From Cycas panzhihuaensis (lineage: Eukaryota; Cycadophyta), in contig CM041465.1 in assembly GCA_023213395.1 (NCBI GenBank), positions 10,664,001 to 10,728,000 of the forward strand: 64,000 nt of DNA, given 5' to 3'. The notes below the pieces were generated by a model. The model was not told the DNA's origin. It made no database searches and was given only the letters and a program-made list of their open reading frames with translations. This document shows positions 33,000-45,302 of this stretch, piece by piece (position 1 is the stretch's first letter; every line of letters starts with the position of its first letter). The position numbers and the translations under genes are program-made.

Positions 33000-33790
33000 T
33001 CTAGTCTGATTTTGATGTAAATCATATAAGTAACCATCTTCAAATACAACTTGCTTGCCATCATTATCTTGAATAAGTTCTTGATCACCATGTACAACAA
33101 TGATTTCTTCAACCTTTGGAGTGAAATCTTAATCAACTTGCACACTCTTTAAACTTGAATCAATGCTTAAAGAAGGAATGTCATTCAGACTTAAATCAAT
33201 CTAAGACTCATCTTCTATAGGACCATCAGATTCATATTCAATTTCCCTTGAAATAATAGTGTCATATAAATAAACCTTAATTGATTCATCACTCTCAATG
33301 TCTTCAGTAGAAGTTGTAGTCTCATCAATACATTCAACCATCATTTCTTTATATTTAATAGAAATTTTATCAGTACTCATACATTTTTCATCTTGACATG
33401 TCATTTAATTAGTGTTGATAATACTTTCTTCATCCATTTTCCCTGTATCATAACCATAACTAATCTTACTTGCATTTTCAATCATTTGTTGTATGTCTTC
33501 AAGAGTTTATTCAAATACTTCCCTTAAAAAATCCCATACTTCCTTAGTGGTACTTGCATGTTGAATCTTAGGAATGACAAAATGGTATGCAGAAGGAAGA
33601 TTAACCTTGTTTAATGCAACAAGAATCATGATGAATGCCTTTCTATCTTTCTTCTCAAGCATTTCTTTTTCTTCTTCATCCTTAGTGATATTATATCCAT
33701 CAGTAACAAGCTTCCAAAAAGCTCTAGCTATGAAAAAACATCCCATTTTAATCATTCAAAAGGAGTAGTCTTCTCCATTACACTTAGGTA
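33000..33790 (-). pseudogene. Copia-type gag remnant with acidic tail
   Basis: 33755-33507 is an open 82-codon frame: KDEEEKEMLEKKDRKAFIMI, LVALNKVNLPSAYHFVIPKI, TTKEVWDFLREVFE, the UBN2 gag core. Downstream, 33404-33201 is an acidic frame (ETTTSTEDIESDESIKVYLY). It is the same gag family as 6831-7421. No integrase or RT lies between gag and the polypurine tract, so this is another internally deleted or non-autonomous element. Its upstream half (33790-35000) carries no recognised gene. Confidence 0.7.
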
Positions 33791-33959
33791 CCAAAAGAAA
33801 TGAATCTTTTACGTAATATTCATTTGTTTCATGAACATATATGACCACATCATTTTCCTCCATGATTGTAAGTGTACCTCTAAACAATGTCCCTTTCTTC
33901 AATAAAAAAACTTACCTAACATTGGTAATATGCCTATTAATAAATCTCAATAAAAATTT

Positions 33960-34960
33960 TCATGTCTCATGTCCCTCACATCACTGACTTCATTATCACA
34001 TCATTACCTTGTCCATTTCTCATATCGCCAAATAGTCACATAGAATCTAAAACACTCACTTCATCATCAAATCAATGCCTCATAACTTTCACAATGATCA
34101 TACATGCCACATGTTGTCATTATATCACCAAGACACATCATACTTTAATTAATTACCCAAAACATAACGCATGCCATAATATTACTAATGAATAAACTAT
34201 ACCCTTATAAATCATGCAATGATCTACATTTATCAATAATGTTTACTTTCCTGAAACTTAGGTATCTTTAACAAAACTAATCTTTCTTTGCCCATTCAAT
34301 CAATTAAAAGAACACATCATCAAGCAAGCTTAATCTTAGCCTTAATCTTGTTATATAATCTCACATGCAACAAGTATGTCATTACCTCAAATCACCATTT
34401 TTCTTATCCTCAAATTTGCCTTATCATGCCCATAAAACTCCTTCAAGTAAATCGCATTCAAAAAATCACTAAGTTACCATATGCCATCCAACTCATTCAT
34501 GCAAACACATGTATTATCACTTCATCACAATACTATGTCATCATCACAATAACTCTCTCATTCGAAACACATGTTAGAAAGCACTCAAATTGCTATTAAA
34601 CAATCACCATCATGCACCTCAAATTACCAATAGAGTGCCAAATACATTCATATCAACATGACTTAATTTCGTCTCAAAAAGTACTCTCCCATATACAACA
34701 CACACAAGAGAGCCTTAAATAATCATCTCATATTGCACCATCACCCAACTTATTTTCTCATATAAATTACATACAAGAAAGCCTATAATCACCTCATCTC
34801 ACCCATTAATCATGTAATTTCTTTCCTATAAACTTTCTCATGTAAATACATATAAGAGAGCATTATATCCATGCCTCAAATATTATCAACAAATCATTAT
34901 CATACAATAAACTCATGCTTACTTCATTATCAAAATAAAACCCTTTAAATAAATGAAAAA
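33960..34960. repeat. Degenerate tandem array, unit about 70-95 bp
   Basis: Recurring sentence of the form CATATAAATTACATACAAGA, AAGCCTATAATCACCTCATC, seen at about 34560, 34690, 34760 and 34840 and more loosely from 33965. ORFs at 33962-34195 and 34288-34599 are low-complexity Ser/Thr/His/Ile products of this array and are not called genes. Confidence 0.5.
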
Positions 34961-35099
34961 TGCATTATCAATATCCATAAATATCACCTCATTCATACCA
35001 TCATCCAAAAGTATCATCATTTCCTAATACTATATATATATAATAAATATATTAGGCCCTAAGAGCAATGGTTTTGTGGCCAAGAAAAGTATAATATGA

Positions 35100-36430
35100 A
35101 ACCCTTAAATTCTTAAAAAAACTTATTTATAGAAAATAATATATCTCAAAAATATATAAAATATGGATGGAAATGAAGGCCTCTAAAATACAATTCCAAT
35201 GGTTGAGATGAAATTGAATTCTGATATCTAGATCAAAAGTTATACCCCTTTTAAGAATTTCATAATTAGGGTTTCTAAGGACTGTAATAGTACCTTCTAA
35301 TAAAGTACTAATAGCTTTTCAGTATGAACTCTAATGAATATTAAACCACTTCTATTAGAAAGTAAATTCAAAATCACACAAAATCAAAATAAATTTGAGG
35401 TCATTTGGATACCTATAGCTAAAGTTATGGTTCTGATTTTTCAGTTTGTTAAAGGCTCAAGGATCCTTCTTTGGAGTTAGTTTCTTATTTGAAAGTTGTG
35501 GTTTAGATTTGTTTATTACATATGGTTTATAAATCTAAAAAGTCATAAAAAAAATAACAATAGTAACATCTTCTTCAAATCTCTTCTTTTTTGCACCATA
35601 GATCATCATTTCAAAGAATTAGTTGTATGCATATAAAGTCACATCTATTAGATAGCATTTCATGTTATTGATTTCTTTGAAAGTTTGCATGAATAGTCAT
35701 ATTATATGGATTGCATCTTTTAAAAGTATCTTTCCATTCATTATAAGGTATATATATTGCATATAGGAAGATAATTTCATATTTGCATTTGCATCTTTCA
35801 TCTTTTTTAAGAAATGAAAAAAGATATAAAAATTTTGCATGCATCTAGTTGTAACTTTTCTTTGTTTGTTGATTGGAAGTAAAGTAACTTCTTGATGTAT
35901 TTTATTTTGTTTTATTAAATAAAAAAGGAAATACAAGATACCCAAAAATAGAAAAAAGAAAGAAGAAGAACATAAACAAGAGACACAAATAAGAAAAAAG
36001 AGGAAAACAAAAAAGAATAACTTTTCCATTTACTTTCCCTTTCCTACATCTTAGTAGAATTTGAAAGGTTAAAAAGATTATTTGAAAGGAGTCCTTAGGA
36101 AGGATATTGAAAATATTGTTAGTACAGCTTTAAATTTAGAACTCCTTCACCCAGTTTTATAGGTTAGTAGATTCTACTACCTCTCCTTTTTACATCCATG
36201 TCTTTCATCACATTTTACATCTATACTTTATTAGATGGCATGAATAGGTAAAGACTCCTTCTTAGGAGTTAGGCAAAGGTGGTCCCTTAGGACTACTTGA
36301 ACTTTATATCTTCTACTTTTAATCAGGAAGAAGACAATACATTAACAATCAAGAGATATCTAGTTTAGCTCATTCGAAGAATCTACACTAGTTACAAATC
36401 AATTTATTGTCTCCTACATTCAATAGTTAG
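35100..36430 (-). repeat. Anonymous large repeat, copy B (outer part)
   Basis: Reverse complement matches 3611-4640 in order: the ACTAGATATCTCTTGAT block at 36360, GGAAGGATATTGAAAATATT at 36099, and the block around 35590-35680 against 4270-4400. The A/T-rich ORF at 35697-36029 is low complexity and not a gene. Confidence 0.7.
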
Positions 36431-36658
36431 ATGTCTAGTTTTATCACAGTAGAGGTAGGTGATATTTGGTTTACCCTGCTAATTCATTTAAGATTGTCCC
36501 TGTGATTAGTGCTAAAACTATTGAGGCTATTGAGTTAGACAAAAGGAGGAGGAAGTTCCAACTAGATATTGTTATTATTGAATTAGTTATTGATATGACT
36601 CTTGAGATATGATAAGAGAGTTCAAGTGTTGAGCTAGATCTTATTATTAACTAAGCTA

Positions 36659-37064
36659 TGTTAGATATGTTGAACACTTTGCAAGTGTTACATGGGTATA
36701 GGCATCACATCTAAGCCTCTTTATGGGATCTGGAGGTAGGAGCCCCAGAGAAAAAATTTTGGGTGTCTTATGGGGGTCTTTCTTAACTCATGGTTTATAC
36801 CCATTATATTGTAAAACCGTAAGATATCATCTTGTAATATTGTGTCTATACATTCTTATGTAACAACACATATAACATGGTTATGGATGAGTCTTTGATG
36901 AATCTGTGATTCTTTATCTATTACTGAGATTAATAAAAGGTCTATGCTTAGACTTGAATCTCTTGGTATTCTTTATTAAGTGCTTAACTTGTTTATGTTA
37001 TTTATTCTTTACATGGTTTAAGGTTATGTTATTACATTACTTCTACGGTTATATTTTCTCTTCA
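36659..37064 (+). repeat. 5' LTR of the 36659-41598 Copia
   Basis: Begins TGTTAGATATGTTGAACAC and ends TTTTCTCTTCA; matches 41175-41598 over its length, including TATTGTAAAACCGTAAGATA versus TATTGTAAAATCACAAGGCA. Confidence 0.92.
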
Positions 37065-37066
37065 TT

Positions 37067-37080
37067 TGGGATCAGAGCTA
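37067..37080 (+). other. Primer binding site (altered)
   Basis: TGGGATCAGAGCTA follows the LTR end after two bases; it is the Met-tRNA site with TGGTATC changed to TGGGATC. Confidence 0.75.
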
Positions 37081-37149
37081 AGGGTTTCAAATTCTATGGA
37101 AAGCTACTTAGTAAGTGGGAGGCTTATTCGATGAACTTGAATGCAAAGA

Positions 37150-37960
37150 TCATGGCAAGCACTACAAAGATAGAGATTAAAAAGTTCAATGGCCAGAACT
37201 TTGAGTTGTGAAAGCTAAAGATGGAAGATATCCTCATCGAGAAGGATCAGTGGAGTATTGTAGTAGGAACAAAGCTTGTGACTATGGGTGATGAAGATTA
37301 GAAGAAGCTTGATAAAAAAAGTAATCAATTCGATAAGGTTATATCTTTTAAATACAATGTTGTTAAATGTTGCCATGCAGTCTACAGTTAAAGATATGTG
37401 GATAAAGCTAGAGGCTTTGTATAAGACTAAGTACTTAGTTAATAAACTATTTCTTCAAAAAACGTTGTATTCACTGAGGATGAGTGATGGGGATGTAATT
37501 GTAGATCATCTCACTACATTTAAAATTATGGTGAGCTAGCTTATTTTAGTTGGGGTAATAATATCTAAAGAAGATAAGTGTATTACCCTATTATGTTCAC
37601 TTCTTGATTCTTGGGATAATCTTGTGATGACGATTAGTAGAATAGCTACTCCCACCCTGAAATTTGATAATGTTATTACTGCTCTACTATCAGAAGAGAC
37701 AAGTTAAAAATCTTCTAAAGATTATTCGAAAGAAGCATTAGTGGTAAAAGGTCAAACAATAGATTACGACTAGCAAAGGTTTAGGAACGTATGGCCAAAA
37801 TCTAGAGGAAAACCCAAATCTCTAGGTAGAGACCCTTTGGTATGCTAGAGATGTGGGAAGGCTGGTCATATGAAGAGCCAATATTGAGTCAAGGTTGACA
37901 AGGGAAAGTCACTTAAATCTACTTCTTCCACGGTAGAAAAAGCCTTTGATGAAGATGATG
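37150..37960 (+). pseudogene. Copia gag
   Basis: Starts MASTTKIEIKKFNGQNFEL, a textbook Copia gag opening, then MEDILIEKDQWSIV, DMWIKLEALYKTKYLVNKLF, LQKTLYSLRMSDGDVIVDHL and a CCHC zinc knuckle (CxRCGKAGHMKSQY with its last Cys lost) at about 37845. Stops such as the TGA after FEL (37208) fit TGG-to-TGA changes. One frameshift near 37320. Confidence 0.9.
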
Positions 37961-40900
37961 GTGATGTTTATTTAGTAACCTCGAGTAAGTTATCAAATGT
38001 TGAGTCTTAGTTAATTGACTCTAGTGATATGTTTCATGTTACTCCCTATAGGGATTGGTTTTATGAATACATAAGTATTGATAGAGGTCAAGTATTTCTT
38101 GCAGATCATTACCCATATAAAATTATGGGTCATAGAAGGGTGAAGGTTTGATTTAGAGATGGAAAGGTTAAAATTATCCCTAATGTGAGTCATATTCCTA
38201 GTTTGGCTATGAGTATGTTGTTTGTTAGTTAATTGAGTGATGCAGGAATAAAAGTGATTTTTAATAAAAAAAATTACAAAATGGTTCAAGAAGCATTAGT
38301 GTTAGTAAGAGAGGTTCGATTTGGAATAGTATCTAAGTTTGATGCAAGTACAATGTGTGCTAGAAGTTGTAATCTAGTTATTACAGAAAGTAGCAATAGT
38401 GAAGGCATGGTTCAAATATCACCTACTAGTAAAACTATGCTGTGGCATTAGAGATTGGGCCATATTAGAGAGAAAGTTCTCCATGATTTATTCTCCAAAG
38501 GTATGGCAAAAGACATCTCTAGAATTAATAGCTCATTTGATTTTGGTTTTTGTGAGAATTATGTATATGGAAAACATAATCAAGTCAGTTTTCCTTTAGG
38601 CTTGAAGAGAGCAAAGAGTATTCTACAATTGGTGCATAGCGATGTTTTTGGACCTACTAATGTACCCTTATTAGGTGGGTACAAATACTTTGTTTCATTC
38701 ATAGATGATTTCTTAAGAAAGACATGGCTATACTTCATCAAGTAGAAATTTAAAGTCTTTATTAAATTCAAAGAATTTAAGGTCTTGGTTAAGAATCAGA
38801 GTGACAAGTAGGTCAAGGTACTTAGGATTGATAATGGAGGAAAATTTTGCTCAAAGGAGTTTGAGAAGTTCTGTAAGCAATGTGGGATAGTAAGGAAAAA
38901 GATAATTCCCTATATACCACAATAAAATGGAGTTACTAAAAGGATAAATAGGACCTTATTGGAGAGATCAAGGAGTATGCTTAGTATTACTAGATTAGAG
39001 AAGAAATTCTGGGCTGAGGTTATAATGACTACGAGCTACTTGACAAATAGATCACTCGCAACTATGTTAGTATACAAAACACCTAAAGAAGTGTGGTTTG
39101 GTAAGAAATCATCTCTTGGTCATCTTAGACTTTTTGGTTATGAAGCTTTTATACATATTCTTAAACAATAGAGGACTAAGTTTGATTTCAAAGCATAAAA
39201 GACTATTTTCATTGGCTATGGTGATGGTGTTAAAAAATAAAAGCTTTATAACCTTAAAACACAAAAGTTTATGTATAGTTGTGATGTTGTCTTTAGAGAG
39301 AATTTTAAGTCTCTAAAGCAAGATGAAGAACCAAAGGATGAACACTCTAAGAAGGTACAATTTAAAGTAAAGGATGAAGATTCTATATTAGAATATGAGT
39401 TAGCTAAAGAGGAAGAATCAGTTATAGAGATAGCTCAACCTTAAGAACCTCACATTTCGAGGAGATCAACTCGTGAGAGAAGACAACCTAATAGGTATAT
39501 TCCTAAAGACTTTCATCACTTTTCTTTTATTTTATCTACTATAGATAATGATCTAGGTATTATTTAGAAGGCTCTAGAGTCAAAAGAGAGCCAACTTTAG
39601 ATGAAGTCCATACAAGAAGAAATCATGGCCTTAGACAAAAACAACACATGGGATTTGGTGGATCTGCTTGATGAAAGAAAACTTGTTGGTAATAAATAGA
39701 ATTTTAAGAAGAAGTTCTAGGCAGATGATACTATGGAAAAATATAAGGCTTGCTTGGTAGTAAAGGGATATTCCTAGGTTAAGGGAATAGATTTTAGTGA
39801 GGTATTTTCTCATATTATAAAAGTTTCTTCAATTAGATTTTTGTTGGTTGTAGTAGTTTCCTAGAACCTTGAGGTAGATCAAATGGATTTGAAGACTGCA
39901 TTTCATCACATTGACCTCAAGGAAGAAATTTATATATTATAACTTGAAGGGTTTGAAGTTGCATGGAAGGAAAATATAGTGTGCAAGTTGAAGAAGTCAT
40001 CATATAGCTTAAAACAGTCACCAAAGATGTGGTATCAAAAGTTTGATTTATATATATTGGCAGATGGCTTTATACATAGCAAAGCAGATCATTGTATTTA
40101 TTATAAGTAGGTTGGTAATCATTTTGTTATTCTAGCTTTATATATTGATGACATCCTTTTAGTTGGTAACAATAAATAAATGAATCAACTTGTGCAAGGC
40201 CAACTGACATCTCATTTTGAAATGAAGGATCTTGGTGTTGCACATTTTATTTTAGGTATTGAGATTAAAAGGGATAAGAGAAATAGGAAGATTTGGCTTA
40301 ACTAAAGATAGTGTATTAAGGCAATATTACAAAGATTCAAGTTGTATGATAGTAAACTAGTTAATGTTTCTCTTCCAATTGGTTTAAAATTATCAGCTAT
40401 ACAATGCCTAAAGACTTACTAAAAAGTTGAAGACATAACATTTATCCATTATGCTGGTGTTGTTGGTAGCTTGATATATATGATGGTTTGTATTCAACTA
40501 AACATTATCCATGCAGTGGGAGTAGTTAGCAGGTATATGCCAAACATAAGCAAGGAGCATTAGGTGGTTGTGAAAATGATTTTTAGGTATTTGTGGGGTA
40601 TATCAAACTATGGAATTTGCTATCAAAGAGATCCCATGGAGAGTAGAACAATTAACCTAAGAGGTTTTATTGATGCTAATTAGGCTAGAGATCTTAACAA
40701 CAAAAGATCTATAAATGGGCATATTTTTATCCTTTGTGGTGGTGTAGTCAATTGGATGAGTAAAAGACAACAAGTTATGGTACTTTCTGATATAGAAGCA
40801 GAGTATATAGTAACTACTCACACATGCAAGGAAGTTGTTTAGTTATAGAGATTATGCATAGATATTGGCTTCATGCAAGATGCTATAGGGATAGATTGTA

Positions 40901-41120
40901 ATAGTCAAAGTGTAATCTACCTAGCAAAGAATCATATTTTTCATGCTTGGTTGAAGTATGTTAATGTGCAATTCCATTTTGTGAGAGAAATAGTTCAAGA
41001 TCACAAGGTGGATTTGTAGAAGATTGCTGTATAAGAGAATGTTGTAGACTCATTGACCAAGATTATTAGCATAGAAAATTTTAGATGGTGTAGAAATGCA
41101 ATGGATGTTTGTGATATTGG
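37961..41120 (+). pseudogene. Copia pol (protease, integrase, RT, RNase H)
   Basis: Almost a single reading frame. Protease region: LIDSSDMFHVT (38015; usual DSG reads DSS). GAG-pre-integrase: RLGHIREKVLHDL, CENYVYGKHN (38455-38580). Integrase: VHSDVFGPT, FIDDFLRKTW, RIDNGGKFCSKEFE and the Glu region KRINRTLLERSRSML. RT: WDLVDLLDERKLVG, YKACLVVKGYS, QMDLKTAFHHIDLKEEIYIL, SYSLKQSPKMWYQKFD, LYIDDILLVGN (catalytic YIDD kept), FEMKDLGVAHFILGIEI. RNase H: GFIDAN, NNKRSINGHIFILCGGVVNW, EAEYIV. About 25 in-frame stops, nearly all TAG, TAA or TGA where TGG, CAG or CAA would be expected, point to cytosine deamination and not random decay. Confidence 0.92.
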
Positions 41121-41162
41121 AATTAAGTAGTTATGTATGCAGGTTTTTTGTAAAGTGTTCAA

Positions 41163-41174
41163 CAAGTGAGAGAT
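41163..41174 (+). other. Polypurine-like tract
   Basis: CAAGTGAGAGAT immediately before TGTTAG of the 3' LTR. Confidence 0.65.
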
Positions 41175-41598
41175 TGTTAGATATATTAAATACTTTTCAA
41201 GTGTTACATGCATATAGGTGCTACACCTGATCCCCTTTATGGGGTCTAGGGCCAATAACCCCTAAGAAAAATTTTTGGGTGCCTTTATCAACCTGTGGTT
41301 TATTCCTATTATATTGTAAAATCACAAGGCAATATCTTGTAATATTGTGTCTATATATTCTTATGTAACGACACATGTAACATGATTGTGGCTGATTCTT
41401 TGATAAGTTGATGAGAAGAGTTGGGGTTTATTCATCTCTATAATTCTTTAGTTGTTACTTATATTAATAAAGGGTCTATTCTTAGACCTAAATCTCCTTG
41501 TGTTCTTTATTGAGTGCTTGACTTGTTTATACTATTTGTTCTTTGTATGGTTTAAGGATTTGTTATCACATTGCTTTTATAGTTATATTTTCTCTTCA
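41175..41598 (+). repeat. 3' LTR of the 36659-41598 Copia
   Basis: 424 bp matching 36659-37064, with an additional about 20 bp near 41405-41425. Confidence 0.92.
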
Positions 41599-41639
41599 AG
41601 TTGTTAGGCTATGTTATTGAAAGTCTTATCTTTTTCTAA

Positions 41640-42260
41640 GTTTTGAGCTATAAAGGCAAGAACAAAGTTAGATGTGGATATCACCCCTAGTTAGTTGAGT
41701 ATACTCTCCTCTCATAACAAGAGCCCTTCAAAGGTTATAAAGTCTATTTTAGAATAGTTATCATATAACTTAGAGACAAAGGAGTTATATTCAATAAGTA
41801 GAATGTTAATAATGTTAAAGATCAAATTATGGTTAGAAGGTGGCTCACCAAGGATAATCAATTAATTCTTAATTATTTTTACCTCACTAAAATGGTTAGT
41901 AATATTTACAATAAAAGGCATTGTAAATAGATGGGCTTTAGATGTTAGAGATCTAGATTCATCTTTTCTCTTATAGAGGGCACAAAGTATATTCCATGCC
42001 TCACAAGATGTTTAATACAATGTTATCTTTAGCTTAAAAGTTTGCTAATTCTATAGGATCTAGTAGGATTATTTTAGTAGGATTATTAAGGTCTTTTGTA
42101 GGTACAAGAAGGGGTATGTCCCCATTAACATAGGGCCAAAATTCATTAATGATGAATAAGTTTTTAACTTATTCTTCTGTGGTATGAAGTTATTGATTGC
42201 AGTAAGTTTAATAGTATTGGAATAAGTCATTTATGATGCTATGTTTCAAAGTTTTTATTT
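41640..42260 (-). pseudogene. Copia gag (older element, interrupted)
   Basis: Minus strand: TFKLKITLY, SCEAWNILCALYKRKDESRS, LFTMPFIVNITNHFSEVKII, LGEPPSNHNLIFNIINILLI, KIDFITFEGLLL, matching the Copia gag core (…EAWDILCSLYEG…). The gag is cut by the insertion at 41598, and may continue at 36658-36430, where only short frames are readable. With the primer site at 44162 this defines a minus-strand Copia. Between (42261-44161) I see no gene. Confidence 0.75.
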
Positions 42261-44161
42261 TGATTTTATGTCTTTAATGGTTTATATAGATGTGTAATAA
42301 GGTACTAATCTACCTAAGTGGCTACTAATCTAAGATTCTAAGGTTTAAGGGTCTCTAGGAAAGTTCTTCATTACTATCCTATCTAGTGGCACTTACCCAC
42401 AAGTGGTAAACTAGGGACCTAATATACTAGTATGTGAGCTCAAAGCCTTGATATATATCAGTACATAGGCTACAAAGAAGGTCTTAATACCCTTCTAATT
42501 TGTTTCCTCACTTATGTCAGACTTATGCTCAATAATAGATCTAGCAATGAGAACTTATCTAACCAAGGCACTCACCCCCTCTGGGTCTATCCTAGTCTCC
42601 AAACTTTATAAGGAAAGGGTCTACACCTCAACCTACCATCTAATACACCTAATAGCCAATGGTTTCCTCATTAGAGTACACCAATGGTATGTGTGGAGTG
42701 GTAAACCTCAGGGGTCCTAACCATTCCCCTTGTAAGACTAGAAAATGGGGGTTCAATTTAGAAACTATATTTTTTAATGCGAAAATTTGATTTTTATTAT
42801 GAGTTTCTTATAAACACAAGGTTACTTTTAAAAATAAATGAAATAAAGATGAAATAAAGAAAAATGTAGAGACAAAGATAGGTTTAGAAAGCTCTTTGAT
42901 GGGTCAAGCTCAAGTGAGAACTTTGTCAATCTTCTAAGAGTAGCACTTATACAAGAAACAATACCATGTACTAATTATCTTCAAAAAATAGAATTAGATA
43001 GCTAAAAAGGATTATCCATAGCTTGAATTAGTACAAGTACTTCTAAAAAACTAAAATAAGCCTTTAAAAGTTGAGAAGAAGGCTCAAAAAGCTCAAATAC
43101 TGAGGCTAAATTTAGTATCTTGTATCTTTAGAAAATTAGCTCAAAATCTGACTTATTCAGATTTTAAATTATATAGCTCTAAATCTACTTTCTAATAATC
43201 TAGATAGTTCATAAATCAGACATATAGTTGTTGAGATATAACTAAAATAGTGTAGGTACCTCTTTATATCGAAAGTTAAATGAGGATGGGGTTAAACCCT
43301 TCTAAAATTAGCCCCCAATCACCTATTGGATACATGTGACTACTCATTGACAGAGATAGAGGGCTAACAAACTTATTAAATACAACTTAATAACTTTTGA
43401 ATTTGTAAAAGGAATCAAATATAGTCGATAAACTTTTAGAGTTTACCATTTTCAAGTGACTAAAGGGTCATATAAGTGATTAATATGACTAGATCTAGGG
43501 GATAAAGGCCCAAACTTTAACTAAAATTTAAATGCAACTTGATTTAATAGATTAAAGTTAAACTATAATAAAAAAAACATAAAAATTTAATCAAAATAAG
43601 TTGTGAGGCTTCAAGTGACCCATGCACATAGATGGATGACTTTTAGAGGAGTGTGCAAGTAATATAGAGGGCCAAATGATATCAGATCAAAATAAAACTT
43701 TAGAGGAAAGGGTGTAGTAGCCTGTAGATGATGATGGATGTGTTTTTTTTGAGAAAATAGACTCAAAATGAGTGAAATAGGGCTATGTAAGTCCAAGGGA
43801 CTACAAGAGCAGAACTGGGTAGAATGAGGTATGAAACTGCTTGAAATCAATTTAGATCTCTTCTAATAGACATAATATACAGGTACAAGGCTACCAAAAA
43901 GAAAGATAATTCTCTATTAAAGAGACAATCAATTTTAGGGTTGAAATGGAGAACAAATCATCTTTTTTGTCTATTTTCTTTAATAAAAATAGAGCTAGAC
44001 TTCATATAAGATCAACTAAGCATGTAATATATTGCATGAGGCTAGAATCAACTAGAAACTACTACTCTTCTTATTAAGACTATATAATATTCAAAGTTTT
44101 GATAGAAATCTTGAAGAAAACTTAGTAACTGTGCTTATATTTACTAAATCAGGGCACATAT

Positions 44162-44174
44162 GGCTATAATACCA
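44162..44174 (-). other. Primer binding site (initiator Met tRNA, altered)
   Basis: Minus strand TGGTATTATAGCC, two changes from TGGTATCAGAGCC, directly after an LTR ending CTTAACA. Confidence 0.7.
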
Positions 44175-44581
44175 TGTTAAGAGTGTCAGGATCTATCATT
44201 CATATGCACTGATTACAAATATCAATTAAAATAGCTATAATAAATAATAGATTATGCAACATAAATAAAGCAAGAAAAAAATGGAAAAGTTATGGGTGAA
44301 TTTGTCACCACATATGGCTCTCTTATAGGAAGAGCTTCTGTATTAATCACCAAAATTTATGAGATACAAAGGTACAAGACATAATATATAGGCCATTGAC
44401 CAATAATTCAAGATATATGATAGGCTAACTAGGTGGCAAAGGAGGCAGATCTGACCTCATTATAAAATAGTATTAAATTACATTAAGGGTCCCTTAACTA
44501 TTATAATATATACATGAGATTACAAGAAGATAAGGAAACGATTGTGTTATTAGATAGTTTTAATAATCTTAATGACCTTAT
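44175..44581 (-). repeat. Partial 5' LTR of older Copia, split by the Gypsy element
   Basis: Starts TGTTAAGAGTGTCAGG on the plus strand at the primer site. The 17.6-kb Gypsy inserted at 44582-44586, so the remainder should continue from 62232. The LTR outer end is not identified. Confidence 0.5.
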
Positions 44582-44586
44582 GTTGG
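44582..44586. repeat. Target site duplication GTTGG (left)
   Basis: Repeated at 62227-62231 next to the other LTR. Confidence 0.88.
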
Positions 44587-45295
44587 TGTTTCCCAGCTAC
44601 TAGGAATGGGTATTGATGGGTCAACCTAGGTAAGTACAGGTATGATTCCATCTCCCTTCTTAGTCATTTTAGGAGGTAGATTGAAGCGTTGCTTAATTCA
44701 TTGCATGATTAATTAGCTTATCTTTACGATTGTTATGCACCTTGCTCGATCATGCTGCATGTCCCTAGCCTATGACGATCCATGGGACATGCTTCTCTAT
44801 GAGGCATGCATCCCTATGGCACTTTACAACCCTCTGTTGCACCTCTACATCACCTTGAGCATTAACCAATTTGTGTGATCTGCTCACACCTTTCTCGTCA
44901 TACTGCAACCCTTAGCATTCCGTTAGGAGTGGTTGGTATTTTGTGTTTGTCCATAGGTTTCTTGGGAACCCTACCTCTCGACGCCCTATCTGGTCTAGCC
45001 CATTTGCCCACCTGGAGAGGAGGGCCAGTCCCCTCTTAGGCCTAGGGTACCCTCTTCTAAGGCCCCCAAGATCCTTATATCCTTTTTTGTTGCATTTTGG
45101 TCCTGCACCATGGTAAATTTCGTGGTACTACAAAGTTTACCGCTGTACCACAAACTTTACCATGATGCGACTGTACACCTTTGTTTTTTTAATCTACCAT
45201 TCTAATTTTCTCATTTTTCGCGAAATTGCCACATGGATTAGTCTATCCCCAAGTCTCGGTCTAACCCTAATAGCTTGATTAGGGCTAGGGTTGAG

Positions 45296-45302
45296 TATAA
45301 AG
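45296..45302 (+). promoter_or_regulatory. Probable LTR TATA box
   Basis: TATAAAG in GTTGAGTATAAAGCCCAAAA, kept exactly in the other LTR at 59961-59967. The position is about 0.7 kb into the LTR, giving an R/U5 of about 2.2 kb. Confidence 0.6.

Larger units (their letters stand above)
36659..41598 (+). mobile_element. Complete but dead Copia retrotransposon (+)
   Basis: 4,940 bp with LTRs at 36659-37064 and 41175-41598, a Met-tRNA-type primer site, full gag-pol order and a polypurine-like tract. The flanking 5 bp are AGCTA (36654-36658) and AGTTG (41599-41603), alike at three positions with two transition differences, so a decayed target duplication is possible. It sits inside the gag of an older, oppositely oriented Copia (41640-42260). 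Confidence 0.9.

Noticed and set aside
33962-34599. Two + strand ORFs of 77 and 103 codons
   Set aside because: Products of a degenerate tandem array; composition is His/Ser/Thr/Ile-rich with no domain.
35697-36029. 110-codon minus-strand ORF beginning with a very hydrophobic run
   Set aside because: It arises from A/T-rich low-complexity sequence inside repeat copy B and has no counterpart frame in copy A.
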